Source: an uncultured Eubacterium sp.
GTDB lineage: Bacteria > Bacillota > Clostridia > Oscillospirales > Acutalibacteraceae
Direction of reading: 5' to 3'
Assembly (NCBI RefSeq): GCF_934525195.1
Contig: NZ_CAKSZA010000003.1
Span: 186,001 to 250,000, forward strand
DNA: 64,000 nt
Part shown: piece after piece, positions 44,597 through 52,732 of the stretch
Layout: each line of letters starts with the position of its first letter
Numbering within the stretch: position 1 is the stretch's first letter
The notes under the pieces: model-generated
What the model was told of the DNA's origin: nothing
The model's database searches: none
The model's input: the letters and a program-made list of their open reading frames with translations, nothing else
Made by a program: the position numbers and the translations under genes

Positions 44597-45256
44597 TTAT
44601 TTTTCAAAGGTAAACGCAGACTCAATGAACTTGAGCAGCTGCCTTACAATCTGATCTTCCGAAAGCTCCGCTACATTAACGCCTGTGTATATCTCAAGCC
44701 TGTTGCGATAGTAGTCGCATGTGAATGAGAATTGCAGGGAAGTCAGCAAATTATCAAGGAAAAATGCAAAAAGGCGTGGGTCCATATCCTGTCTTACATC
44801 ACCCTTTGCAAGTGCATCGGTGATACATTTTACATATTTTCTGCTTGTTTCGCCCTCAATAGCCTTGGCAAACTCCATAGCCTTTTCGCTGTCTCGCTCC
44901 GAGGTTATCTCGTTGTACAGCTTGACATAGTTTGCATCACGCTGGCTGAGCTGACAGGTTGTTCGGATGAGTTTTTCCGCCTTGACAATCAGCTTGTCAT
45001 CGCTTTGCAAAATTTCGTCTACCGCATCGTCAAGAATTGACATCCCACGCTGAATACAGGTGATGAACAAGTCCTCTTTGGTGCTGAAATATTTGTACAT
45101 CAGTCCAATGCTTATACCGGCTTTTTTTGCAATTATATTTATATTGGCTTTTTCGTAGCCTTTGGAAGCAAATTCTTTGATGCCGACTTCAAGGATTTTT
45201 TCCTTTCTCTCATCGGTAGCCCTCTCAAATGCTTCTTTGTATCTCTTTTCAAACAT
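44597..45256 (-). CDS. TetR-family transcriptional repressor
   Basis: 219 residues from ATG 45256. An ATG at 45301 would add 15 residues, and neither has a strong ribosome site. The HTH is at about 30–60 (INIIAKKAGISIGLMYKYFS, TKEDLF), and the variable helical ligand domain follows. The gene lies in its own promoter unit with the FGGY kinase and opposite the aminotransferase operon. Three matching palindromes (GTGAG-N6-[C/T]TCAC) lie between the two operons, one of them over the predicted tetR start site, which fits repression of both operons and of itself. The inducer is probably the substrate or an intermediate of the pathway. Confidence 0.88.
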   Translation of the reverse strand: MFEKRYKEAFERATDERKEKILEVGIKEFASKGYEKANINIIAKKAGISIGLMYKYFSTKEDLFITCIQRGMSILDDAVDEILQSDDKLIVKAEKLIRTTCQLSQRDANYVKLYNEITSERDSEKAMEFAKAIEGETSRKYVKCITDALAKGDVRQDMDPRLFAFFLDNLLTSLQFSFTCDYYRNRLEIYTGVNVAELSEDQIVRQLLKFIESAFTFEK

Positions 45257-45328
45257 AAAAAACTTGATTTTGTAGCCTTGCACAAAACAGCAACTTTTCA
45301 TTTGTGCAAATGCTCCAAATCTCCTTTG

Positions 45329-45344
45329 GTGAGCATTAATTCAC
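45329..45344. promoter_or_regulatory. Operator O3, probable TetR site at the tetR start
   Basis: GTGAGCATTAATTCAC, one mismatch in the right arm relative to the two sites at 45454 and 45480. It lies at the predicted +1 of the minus-strand tetR promoter (45352–45380). Confidence 0.55.
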
Positions 45345-45351
45345 TAAAGGT

Positions 45352-45380
45352 ATATTACCATTTTTAATTGTATATTGCAA
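45352..45380 (-). promoter_or_regulatory. Promoter of tetR–kinase operon
   Basis: Minus strand TTGCAA (45380–45375), 17-base spacer, TAATAT (45357–45352). Confidence 0.6.
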
Positions 45381-45410
45381 CAAAAATAACAAAAAAATCA
45401 AGGTTTGAAG

Positions 45411-45438
45411 TTGACAAATCGGTGAAATGTGATATACT
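45411..45438 (+). promoter_or_regulatory. Promoter of aminotransferase–aldolase operon
   Basis: TTGACA (45411–45416), 16-base spacer, TATACT (45433–45438). The two operators lie just downstream of the expected start. Confidence 0.7.
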
Positions 45439-45453
45439 TAATTTGTAAAAACC

Positions 45454-45495
45454 GTGAGTACCGGCTCACCAATTAAATAGTGAGTGACCGCTCAC
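45454..45495. promoter_or_regulatory. Tandem TetR operators O1 and O2
   Basis: O1 GTGAGTACCGGCTCAC (45454–45469) and O2 GTGAGTGACCGCTCAC (45480–45495) are inverted repeats with identical arms, 26 bases apart, between promoter and start codon. Confidence 0.75.
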
Positions 45496-45520
45496 TATAA
45501 AATCTAAGGAGGATTATTTT

Positions 45521-47005
45521 ATGGATACAAGATTCGCTATTACAGAGTATCCTAACGCTGCTGCACTCACAGCACAGCTTGATGCGTTAATTAAAAAACC
45601 AATCTACTCTATCAGCAGAGCTGCTCTCAAAGAGTATGAAGATGAATACTTCGCAAAGAAGTGTGCTAAGTCAAAGGAAATGATTACTGAAGCTAAGCAA
45701 GTAATTCCGGGCGGCGTTCAGCACAACCTTGCGTTCAACTATCCGTTCCCAATCGTTATGACAAAGGCTAAGGGCAACAAGCTCTGGGATATTGACGGCA
45801 ACGAATATTTTGACTTCCTTCAGGCAGGCGGCCCTACAATTATCGGTTCAAACGACGATGTTGTAAAAGAAAAGGTAAAGGAACTCCTTGATGACTGCGG
45901 TCCGTCAACAGGTTTGTTCCATCCTTATGAATATAAACTCGCAAAGAAAATCAGCGAGTGCGTACCATCAGTAGAAATGTTCCGTATGCTCGGTTCAGGT
46001 ACTGAGGCATGTATGTGTGCTGTTCGTGTTGCTCGTCTTGCAACAGGCCACAAGAATATCATCAAAATGGGCGGTGCTTACCACGGCTGGTCAGATCAGC
46101 TTGCTTGGGGTATGCGTGTTCCGGGTACACTTAACCTTCAATCACACGGTGTTCCATTGTTTGTATTCAAGCACACACAGGAATTCTTCCCTAACGACCT
46201 CAAGGATCTTGAGAAGAAGCTCATCATCAACAAGTTCCGTGGCGGTACAGCTGCTGTATTCATCGAGCCTTGCGGACCTGAATCAGCTACCCGTCCTGTT
46301 GATAAGGACTTCCCTAAGGGCGTGCAGGCACTTTGCCGTAAGTACGGTGCTCTCCTTGTTTGTGACGAGGTTGTAACAGGCTTCCGTATCGGTTTGTCAG
46401 GTGCGCAGGGTTACTATGGTATCGACCCTGATATCACAATTTTCGGCAAGATTATCGCAGGCGGCTATCCGGGTGCAGGCGGTATCGGCGGTCACAGAGA
46501 AGTTATGAAGTATCTTGGCGCAGGTCTTGATAAGGCTGAGGGCAAGAAGATTCACAAGGCAATGTGCGGCGGTACAATGGCTGCAACACCGATTTCTTGC
46601 TGTGCAGGCTACACTGTAATTTGCGAAATCGAAAAGAGAAATGCTTGTCAGGTTGCAGGTCAAATGGCAGACAGACTTGTTAAGGGTCTTAACGAATCAA
46701 TCAAGAAGTACGACCTTCCGTTTGTATGCTACAATGTTGGTTCTATTTGCCAGCTTCACACAGTTGCAACAATGCACTTCAGAATTAACTGGAGAAAGCC
46801 TTGGACAATTCCAACCGTACTTAAAGAAACAGGCATCCGCCAGACAGAAATGCAATATATGGGCGCTGCTTATATGGCAGAGGGTCTTGTAACTCTTGCA
46901 GGTTCTCGTCTTTACACATCAAGTGCATACACCGAGGAAGACATTGACGAATGCATCAAGAGATTCGACAAGGTTCTTTCAAAGTGCGAAAAGATTGATT
47001 ATTAA
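45521..47005 (+). CDS. Class III (GSA-type) PLP-dependent aminotransferase
   Basis: 494 residues of the glutamate-1-semialdehyde aminomutase-like class III group. VIPGGVQHNLAF, GNEYFDFLQAGGPTIIGSND, MLGSGTEACMCAVRVAR (phosphate-binding), GGAYHGWSD, CDEVVTGFR (Asp holding the pyridine nitrogen) and IFGKIIAGGYPGAGGI (PLP lysine) are all present. The N-terminal ~60 residues extend beyond HemL. It is unlikely to be the haem enzyme, because it is regulated with a kinase and an aldolase. A role in transaminating an amino sugar or amino-polyol intermediate is inferred. ATG 45521 follows AAGGAGG. Confidence 0.85.
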   Translation: MDTRFAITEYPNAAALTAQLDALIKKPIYSISRAALKEYEDEYFAKKCAKSKEMITEAKQVIPGGVQHNLAFNYPFPIVMTKAKGNKLWDIDGNEYFDFLQAGGPTIIGSNDDVVKEKVKELLDDCGPSTGLFHPYEYKLAKKISECVPSVEMFRMLGSGTEACMCAVRVARLATGHKNIIKMGGAYHGWSDQLAWGMRVPGTLNLQSHGVPLFVFKHTQEFFPNDLKDLEKKLIINKFRGGTAAVFIEPCGPESATRPVDKDFPKGVQALCRKYGALLVCDEVVTGFRIGLSGAQGYYGIDPDITIFGKIIAGGYPGAGGIGGHREVMKYLGAGLDKAEGKKIHKAMCGGTMAATPISCCAGYTVICEIEKRNACQVAGQMADRLVKGLNESIKKYDLPFVCYNVGSICQLHTVATMHFRINWRKPWTIPTVLKETGIRQTEMQYMGAAYMAEGLVTLAGSRLYTSSAYTEEDIDECIKRFDKVLSKCEKIDY

Positions 47006-47020
47006 TTAATGACATAAAAA

Positions 47021-47040
47021 GGGCGGCGCAACAACCGCCC
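47021..47040 (+). terminator. Intercistronic hairpin, possibly a partial terminator
   Basis: GGGCGG/CCGCCC stem between the aminotransferase and aldolase genes. The T-tract after it is poor, so readthrough into the aldolase is expected. Confidence 0.4.
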
Positions 47041-47081
47041 ATTTGTCGCTTTATAAATTACATAAATATAAGGGGAAAAAT

Positions 47082-48299
47082 ATGGCTTACGAAATTGAAG
47101 AAGCTAAAAGATTAGTTGTTGAAGCAGGCAAAAGGCTTGTTGAATCCGGTCTTATTGCTCGCACATGGGGCAATGTTTCTGCTCGTATCAGCGACACACA
47201 GTTTGTTATCACTCCGTCAGGCAGAGCCTATGAGGACCTTACACCTGAGGAAGTTGTAGTTGTTAACATTGCTGACTGCTCACACGAGGGCGACATCAAG
47301 CCATCATCGGAAAAAGGCGTTCACGCAGCTGCGTATCGTCATCATCCGACAGTTGATTTTGTTATTCACACTCACCAAAGAGCAGCTACAATCGTTTCCA
47401 TCACAGGTATGGATATTGTAAATGTTTATGATGAGTTCAAGGGCGTTTTGGGCAACAAAGTTCCTTGTGCAGATTATGCTATGTCAACAACCGATTCTCT
47501 CCGCAGAAAGGTTGAGAGATGTATTGAAATGACTCCGAGTGCCCGTGCAATTATGCTTATGCACCACGGTGCTCTTGTTATGGGCGATGATTACGACCAC
47601 GCATTTGCTCTTGCAGAAAATCTTGAAAAGTGCTGTGAAAAAGTAATCAAGGATAATTATCTTCGCCATTCTTGGGATAAGACTTATTCTGATGACGCAA
47701 GAAGAGCATACTTCCTTAAAAAGAACGGTGCAGACGAAATGCCGTCTGAAATTTGCGACCTCGGTTCATCTGTAAGAAGCGGAAACCGTTTCACTCTTAA
47801 TGTTGGCGGAAAGACTGTTGATGTTGACCTTGAAACAGGTCTTGGAATCAACGGCATTGCTCCAAAGGTTGAAAAAATCCATAGAGCAATTTATAATTCG
47901 GAAAATGTTTCTATGATTAAGCACCTTGCAACTCCTGATGTTGTTGCAGTATCTTGCCTTGATGAAACTATGGACCCTATGATTGACGATTTTGCTCAAA
48001 TCGTTGGTCTTGATGTAAAATGCGTCCCATGGATTAACGGCGACACAGACGAATGCGCAAAGGAAATTGCAAAATCAATCAAGGACAGAAACGCTGTTCT
48101 CATTCAAGGAATGGGTGCAATGATTACAGGCAACAATGACGGTGACCTTCAGGCTCTTGATATTATTATGGACAAGGGCGCTGCCGCTCAGATTGATTGC
48201 AATATTTTCAATCGTTCACACTATGTTCCAAAGGCAGAATGCTTCCTTATGAGAACTGTTTATCTTGCAAAGTACAGTAAGCAGATTGACAAAAAGTAA
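47082..48299 (+). CDS. Double-domain class II aldolase/adducin family protein
   Basis: 405 residues; ATG 47082 follows AGGGG. The first domain (about 1–200) is a complete class II (zinc) aldolase: TWGNVSARISD, ITPSGRAYEDL, FVIHTHQRAATIV and IMLMHHGALVMG (zinc His residues). The second (about 235–395) repeats the fold in diverged form: GINGIAPKVEKIHRAIYN aligns with the start, but VVAVSCLDETMDP and LIQGMGAMITG lack the zinc histidines. So one active and one non-catalytic domain are fused. The enzyme probably cleaves the phosphorylated product of the FGGY kinase into a dihydroxyacetone phosphate-type fragment and an aldehyde; the substrate is inferred. Confidence 0.82.
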   Translation: MAYEIEEAKRLVVEAGKRLVESGLIARTWGNVSARISDTQFVITPSGRAYEDLTPEEVVVVNIADCSHEGDIKPSSEKGVHAAAYRHHPTVDFVIHTHQRAATIVSITGMDIVNVYDEFKGVLGNKVPCADYAMSTTDSLRRKVERCIEMTPSARAIMLMHHGALVMGDDYDHAFALAENLEKCCEKVIKDNYLRHSWDKTYSDDARRAYFLKKNGADEMPSEICDLGSSVRSGNRFTLNVGGKTVDVDLETGLGINGIAPKVEKIHRAIYNSENVSMIKHLATPDVVAVSCLDETMDPMIDDFAQIVGLDVKCVPWINGDTDECAKEIAKSIKDRNAVLIQGMGAMITGNNDGDLQALDIIMDKGAAAQIDCNIFNRSHYVPKAECFLMRTVYLAKYSKQIDKK

Positions 48300-48304
48300 C
48301 TATA

Positions 48305-48530
48305 GGCTGTGATAAAGCTTCTGAATCACGCCAAAATAAAAATTACCACATCAGCCTCCTCTTATTTATAAGGGGAGGTGGCAACACGAAGTGTTGACGG
48401 TGGGGTTTTAAAAATGCTGTAAGTATCGAACTTACAGCATTTTTGGCGTTTTTCGTTTTTTGCGAACAAGCGGTACCATCGTACAGCAATGTTCGCAAGA
48501 AAACGAAATTCAGAAACTTTCTCAACAGCC
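48305..48530 (+). mobile_element. MITE-like non-coding element (about 226 bp)
   Basis: The left end GGCTGTGATAAAGCTTCTGA and the reverse complement of the right end GGCTGTTGAGAAAGTTTCTG are imperfect terminal inverted repeats. TA dinucleotides flank both ends. Inside are a GAGGGG/ACGGTGGGG palindrome module (48350–48407), a terminator-like hairpin (GCTGTAAGT…ACTTACAGC), and arms TTTTTTGCGAACA/TGTTCGCAAGAAAA that fold into a long hairpin. Other copies are at 1361–1686 and 68–241. No protein is encoded. The gap 48300–48563 contains nothing else. Confidence 0.7.
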
Positions 48531-48563
48531 TATATCACTTCTGAAAGACTTTTCAAAAAACTG

Positions 48564-48592
48564 TTGACATTATATAGGTTTTTATATATAAT
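48564..48592 (+). promoter_or_regulatory. Promoter of tRNA-Leu
   Basis: TTGACA (48564–48569), 17-base spacer, TATAAT (48587–48592), ending 14 bases before the tRNA. Confidence 0.8.
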
Positions 48593-48606
48593 ATAAATGC
48601 TGATTT

Positions 48607-48693
48607 GCCGGCGTGTCGGAATTGGCAGACGAGACAGACTCAAAATCTGTTATCCGTTTGGGTGTGTGGGTTCAAGTCCCACCGCCGGCACCA
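48607..48693 (+). tRNA. tRNA-Leu (anticodon CAA)
   Basis: An 87-base cloverleaf with a long variable arm. The acceptor stem GCCGGCG (48607–48613) pairs with CGCCGGC (48683–48689). The anticodon loop CTCAAAA lies between ACAGA and TCTGT and gives CAA, reading UUG. The T arm GTGGGTTCAAGTCCCAC is intact, and CCA is encoded at 48691–48693. Confidence 0.97.
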
Positions 48694-48768
48694 ACGACGA
48701 GGTTTTTACCTTGTCGTTTTTTTAATATAAAAAATTCGGTATATAATAAAGTAAAGGAGTATGATTTT

Positions 48769-49740
48769 ATGTGCACAGCCGCAACATATAAAACAAAGGA
48801 TTTTTATTTTGGCAGAACACTCGATTATGAATTTTCTTACGGTGACAGCATCACGGTTACACCTCGTAACTATCCGTTTGATTTTCGCTTTGAGGGCAGA
48901 AATGACAGTCACTATGCCATAATCGGTATGGCGCATATTGCAAATGATTACCCGCTTTACTATGATGCCGTAAACGAAAAGGGCGTTTGCATTGCGGGGC
49001 TTAATTTTGTGGGCAACGCTGTTTATGCAACCGAACCTTGTGATGGCAAGCAAAATGTTGCTCAGTTTGAATTTATCCCGTGGATTTTGTGCCAATGCAA
49101 GGATATGTCGGAAGTGCGTGAGCTTCTCTGCAATATAAACATCACAAACACTCCGTTCAATGAGCAATTCACTTCCGCACAGCTTCATTATATTATTTGC
49201 GACAAAAACGAGTGCATAACTCTTGAATGTATGGCGGACGGAATGAAAATTCACGACAATCCAATCGGCGTGCTCACAAACAATCCGCCGTTTGATGTGC
49301 AGATGTACGAGTTCAGCAAGTATATGTCGCTTTCCCCACAGCAACCGAACAATAATTATGATTTGGATTTAAAGTATTTCAGCAGGGGAATGGGTGCACT
49401 CGGTTTGCCGGGTGATTTGTCGTCACCGTCACGATTTGCAAAGGTTGCGTTCACAAAACTCAATTCCAAATCTGCCGATGACGAAAAATCAAGCGTCGGT
49501 CAGTTCTTTCACATTCTCGGTTCTGTTGACCAGCAACGGGGCTGTTGCGAGGTGGCAGACGGCAAGTATGAAATCACGATTTATACATCTTGTTGCAATG
49601 CCGACAAGGGAATTTATTACTACACAACCTATAATTGCCACAAAATCAATGCGGTTGATATGCACCGAGTTGACCTCGACAGCGATAAACTGTTTGCATA
49701 TACATTAATTGATGAAGAAGAATTTTTCTTCCAAAATTGA
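48769..49740 (+). CDS. Choloylglycine hydrolase family protein (bile salt hydrolase-like)
   Basis: 323 residues starting at ATG 48769 (AAGGAG upstream); the longer frame runs through the tRNA and is rejected. Met1 is followed by Cys2, which becomes the N-terminal nucleophile after Met removal. Other active-site residues are in place: FYFGRTLDYEF (Arg16, Asp19), GLNFVGNA (Asn79), TNNPPFD (Asn171/172) and SSPSRFAKVAF (Arg222). There is no signal peptide, so it acts in the cytoplasm. The family deconjugates glycine/taurine bile acids or cleaves penicillin V or acyl-homoserine lactones. Bile salts are the likeliest substrate in a gut bacterium, but this is inferred. Confidence 0.85.
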   Translation: MCTAATYKTKDFYFGRTLDYEFSYGDSITVTPRNYPFDFRFEGRNDSHYAIIGMAHIANDYPLYYDAVNEKGVCIAGLNFVGNAVYATEPCDGKQNVAQFEFIPWILCQCKDMSEVRELLCNINITNTPFNEQFTSAQLHYIICDKNECITLECMADGMKIHDNPIGVLTNNPPFDVQMYEFSKYMSLSPQQPNNNYDLDLKYFSRGMGALGLPGDLSSPSRFAKVAFTKLNSKSADDEKSSVGQFFHILGSVDQQRGCCEVADGKYEITIYTSCCNADKGIYYYTTYNCHKINAVDMHRVDLDSDKLFAYTLIDEEEFFFQN

Positions 49741-49756
49741 ATTTGAGGTATTAAGA

Positions 49757-49790
49757 AAACTCCCGAAGCGTATTCGCTTCGGGAGTTGAT
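49757..49790. terminator. Hairpin between convergent genes
   Basis: AACTCCCGAAGCG/CGCTTCGGGAGTT perfect 13-base stem around TATT; probably ends both the hydrolase and galE transcripts. Confidence 0.75.
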
Positions 49791-49795
49791 TTGTT

Positions 49796-49832
49796 ATTTG
49801 GCGTGGTTCAGGGAGCTTTATCGGCAGTCTTA
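49796..49832 (-). repeat. Solo end of the MITE-like element
   Basis: In reverse complement it reads AAGACTGCCGATAAAGCTCC then CTGAACCACGCCAAAT, matching the element end at 1361–1397. It is directly next to the galE stop. The rest of the element is absent. Confidence 0.6.
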
Positions 49833-50849
49833 TTAGTCCGGGTAGCCGTTAGGATTTTGACTCTGCCATCTCCAAGAATCTTCGCACATTTCTTCAATGC
49901 CTCTTTCAGCCTTCCAGCCAAGCTCCTTGAGAGCCTTAGACGGGTCGCTGTAGCAAGTTGCAATGTCGCCTGCTCTGCGTGGCTTGATTGAGTAAGGAAT
50001 CTTTACTCCGCTTGCTTTTTCAAAAGCGTGAACAACATCAAGAACGCTGTATCCGATACCTGTACCGAGGTTGTAGATGAACAATCCCTTGTCTGCTCTG
50101 ACCTTTTCAACAGCCTTGAGGTGACCGAGTGCAAGGTCAACAACATGGATGTAATCTCTGACGCCTGTGCCGTCAGGTGTATCGTAATCGTCGCCGAATA
50201 CACCGAGTTCTTCTCTCTTGCCGATAGCAACCTGAGTGATGTATGGCATAAGGTTGTTTGGAATTCCGTTAGGGTCTTCACCCATTGTGCCGCTCTTGTG
50301 TGCGCCGATTGGGTTGAAGTAACGAAGCAAGCAGATGCTCCAGTCATTGTCGCTTGCATAAAGGTCTTGGAGCATACATTCAATGATGTACTTTGTTCTG
50401 CCGTATGGGTTTGTTACACCGCCAACCTGCATATCCTCGGTGAGAGGAGAAATGTTGTTCATTCCGTAAACGGTAGCCGATGATGAAAATACAATCTTCT
50501 TGCAACCGTTGTTTCTCATAACATCAAGCAAAACAAGTGTGCCTGTGATGTTGTTGTCGAAGTATTCAAGAGGTTTTACACAGCTTTCGCCAACAGCTTT
50601 AAGACCGGCAAAGTGAATAACGCTGTCGATGTTTTCAGCCTCAAAAACCTTTTGCATACCTTCTTTATCTCTGATGTCTACCTGATAGAAAGGGAAATCC
50701 TTTCCTACAAGAGCCTTGATTCTGTCATAAGATGACTTTTTGCAGTTGTAAAGATTGTCTACAACAACAACATCAAATCCCGCATTCATAAGTTCAACGC
50801 ATGTGTGCGAACCGATGTAGCCGAGTCCGCCTGTTACTAATACTGACAT
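49833..50849 (-). CDS. galE: UDP-glucose 4-epimerase
   Basis: 338 residues, the usual length, an extended short-chain dehydrogenase. The NAD-binding GGLGYIGSHT is at the N-terminus, VVDNLYNCKKSS follows, and the catalytic YGRTK is in TNPYGRTKYIIECML; FSSSATVYG supplies the Ser/Thr. It interconverts UDP-glucose and UDP-galactose for galactose use (compare the GH27 alpha-galactosidase in this window) or cell-envelope sugars. ATG 50849 has GGAGGCA upstream. Confidence 0.95.
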   Translation of the reverse strand: MSVLVTGGLGYIGSHTCVELMNAGFDVVVVDNLYNCKKSSYDRIKALVGKDFPFYQVDIRDKEGMQKVFEAENIDSVIHFAGLKAVGESCVKPLEYFDNNITGTLVLLDVMRNNGCKKIVFSSSATVYGMNNISPLTEDMQVGGVTNPYGRTKYIIECMLQDLYASDNDWSICLLRYFNPIGAHKSGTMGEDPNGIPNNLMPYITQVAIGKREELGVFGDDYDTPDGTGVRDYIHVVDLALGHLKAVEKVRADKGLFIYNLGTGIGYSVLDVVHAFEKASGVKIPYSIKPRRAGDIATCYSDPSKALKELGWKAERGIEEMCEDSWRWQSQNPNGYPD

Positions 50850-50934
50850 AGTAATGCCTCCTAAATAATATATGTTACATTATTTCATCGTTAGAGCGAT
50901 TTGCTTCGCCCTGACGGTTTTTGTTTTTGTTAAA

Positions 50935-52377
50935 TTAATAAGCCTTGCCCCAGTATACCATACATTTGGCAGGTTTGCCGCAGCATACGCACTTGTCGTC
51001 AAGATTTTCTTGGTCAAGCGGAATGCAACGAGAACCGACACCGGTAACTTCCTTTACCTTGTCCTCGCAAGCTTCGTCACCGCACCACATAGCTTTTACA
51101 AATCCGTCGCCGTTCTTTTCAAGGTCGGCAATGATTTCGTCCATATTGTGTGCAATGTATGTTCTGCGTTCTCTGTTTTCAAGAGCCTTTTCGTAGATAC
51201 CGTTGCGTACTTCTTCAAGTTTTTCAAGGATAACTTCTTCAATCTTGTCAAGAGGAACGATTGCCTTTTCTCTGTTGTGACGGGTAACAACAACGCATTG
51301 ACCTGCTTCGATATCTCTCGGACCGAGTTCGATTCTTACAGGAACACCCTTCATTTCGTATTCCGCAAACTTCCAGCCCGGAGTGTTGTTTGAATCGTCA
51401 ATCTTTGCTCTGCAAACCTTGTTTAGTCTGTCGCAAAGTTCGTTTGCCGCATCAAGAACGCCGTCTTTGTGCTGTGCAACAGGAATAACGATTGCCTGAA
51501 TCGGTGCAACAGCCGGCGGAAGAACAAGTCCGTTGTCGTCACCGTGTGTCATAATGATTGCGCCGATAAGACGAGTTGTTACACCCCAAGATGTTTGATG
51601 AGGGTATTGGAGCTGATTGTTCTTGTCTGCAAACTGAATGTCAAATGCTTTTGCAAAGCCGTCGCCAAAGTAGTGGCTTGTGCCTGCCTGAAGTGCCTTG
51701 CCGTCGTGCATAAGTGCCTCGATGCAGTATGTTCTTTCAGCACCTGCAAACTTGTCGCTATCTGTCTTTTGACCCTGGATAACAGGCATAGCCAAATCCT
51801 CTTGGCAGAACTTGGTGTAGATGCCAAGCATTTTTTCTGTTTCCTCAATTGCCTCCTCAGGTGTTGCGTGGAGTGTGTGACCTTCCTGCCACAAGAATTC
51901 TCTTGAACGGAGGAACGGTCTTGTTGTCTTTTCCCATCTTACAACAGATACCCACTGATTGTAGAGTTTAGGCAAATCTCTGTGAGAGTGAACAATGTTT
52001 TTGAAGTGCTCGCAGAAAAGAGTTTCGCTTGTAGGTCTAACGCAAAGACGTTCCTCAAGCTTTTCGTTTCCGCCGTAGGTTACCCACGCACATTCAGGCG
52101 CAAAGCCCTCAACATGGTCGGCTTCCTTTTGGAGCAATGACTCAGGGATGAACATCGGCATACAAACATTTTCGTGACCTGTTGCCTTGAACATTCCGTC
52201 AAGTATTCTTTGGATGTTTTCCCAAATTGCATAGCCGTAAGGTCGGATTACCATACAGCCCTTAACGCTTGTGTATTCGATAAGCTCTGCCTTTTTGCAC
52301 ACATCGGTGTACCACTTGGCAAAGTCCACATCCATTGATGTGATGTCATCAACCATTTTTTTCTGATTATTTGCCAT
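50935..52377 (-). CDS. proS: Proline--tRNA ligase (ProS type 3)
   Basis: 480 residues of the archaeal/eukaryotic-type prolyl-tRNA synthetase found in many clostridia. It has class II motifs: CVRPTSETLFCEHF, RPFLRSREFLWQEGHTLHAT (motif 2) and SWGVTTRLIGAII (motif 3). The C-terminal domain contains Cys residues (CGDEAC, CVCCGKPAKC) for a zinc site and ends in Tyr, as typical. It lacks the bacterial-type editing insertion. No T-box leader with the AGGGTGG core is seen upstream. Its downstream gap to galE is 85 bases. Confidence 0.95.
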   Translation of the reverse strand: MANNQKKMVDDITSMDVDFAKWYTDVCKKAELIEYTSVKGCMVIRPYGYAIWENIQRILDGMFKATGHENVCMPMFIPESLLQKEADHVEGFAPECAWVTYGGNEKLEERLCVRPTSETLFCEHFKNIVHSHRDLPKLYNQWVSVVRWEKTTRPFLRSREFLWQEGHTLHATPEEAIEETEKMLGIYTKFCQEDLAMPVIQGQKTDSDKFAGAERTYCIEALMHDGKALQAGTSHYFGDGFAKAFDIQFADKNNQLQYPHQTSWGVTTRLIGAIIMTHGDDNGLVLPPAVAPIQAIVIPVAQHKDGVLDAANELCDRLNKVCRAKIDDSNNTPGWKFAEYEMKGVPVRIELGPRDIEAGQCVVVTRHNREKAIVPLDKIEEVILEKLEEVRNGIYEKALENRERRTYIAHNMDEIIADLEKNGDGFVKAMWCGDEACEDKVKEVTGVGSRCIPLDQENLDDKCVCCGKPAKCMVYWGKAY

Positions 52378-52631
52378 AACTATCTCCTATAATAATATTA
52401 TTATATATTCGTTTCAGCCTTTTATTATAAATGATATTTCCAAAAAAGTAAACCGATTTTTGAAAATAACCTGACTCTTTGCAAAGATATTACATTCAGT
52501 ATGGTGGTATAGCACAACTTATATACATATAGTAAAACAGGCGTTAACGATAGGTATAAAGTTGCACAAAATTACTTCACTTTTCTTGGCTATTTTTATC
52601 ATATAAATGTCAAAAAAATGAAAAAGCTGTA

Positions 52632-52660
52632 TTGCAAAATTCAAATTTCGTAGTTATAAT
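52632..52660 (+). promoter_or_regulatory. Promoter of the ATP synthase operon
   Basis: TTGCAA (52632–52637), 17-base spacer, TATAAT (52655–52660), 72 bases before the atpB start. The gap 52378–52631 is A+T rich and holds no gene that I can see. Confidence 0.65.
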
Positions 52661-52732
52661 GAGAGTAAAAGCAGGTGAAAAAAATAACAATCTTTTCAAA
52701 CCTGCAAATATATGGGAAATGGAGGAATGACG

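Noticed and set aside
45521..47005. Annotation as haem-pathway HemL
   Set aside because: N-terminal extension, no other haem genes, and shared TetR control with a kinase and aldolase make a catabolic aminotransferase more likely.
48613..48768. N-terminal extension of the hydrolase frame through the tRNA
   Set aside because: It translates tRNA-Leu. The AAGGAG-ATG-Cys start at 48769 fits the Cys-nucleophile family.
50870..50934. Terminator between proS and galE
   Set aside because: A weak GGGCGA/TCGCTC stem exists but lacks a T-run in the minus direction, so I do not call it.
52378..52631. T-box or other amino-acid leader upstream of proS
   Set aside because: No AGGGTGGNACCGCG core or terminator pair is visible on the minus strand.
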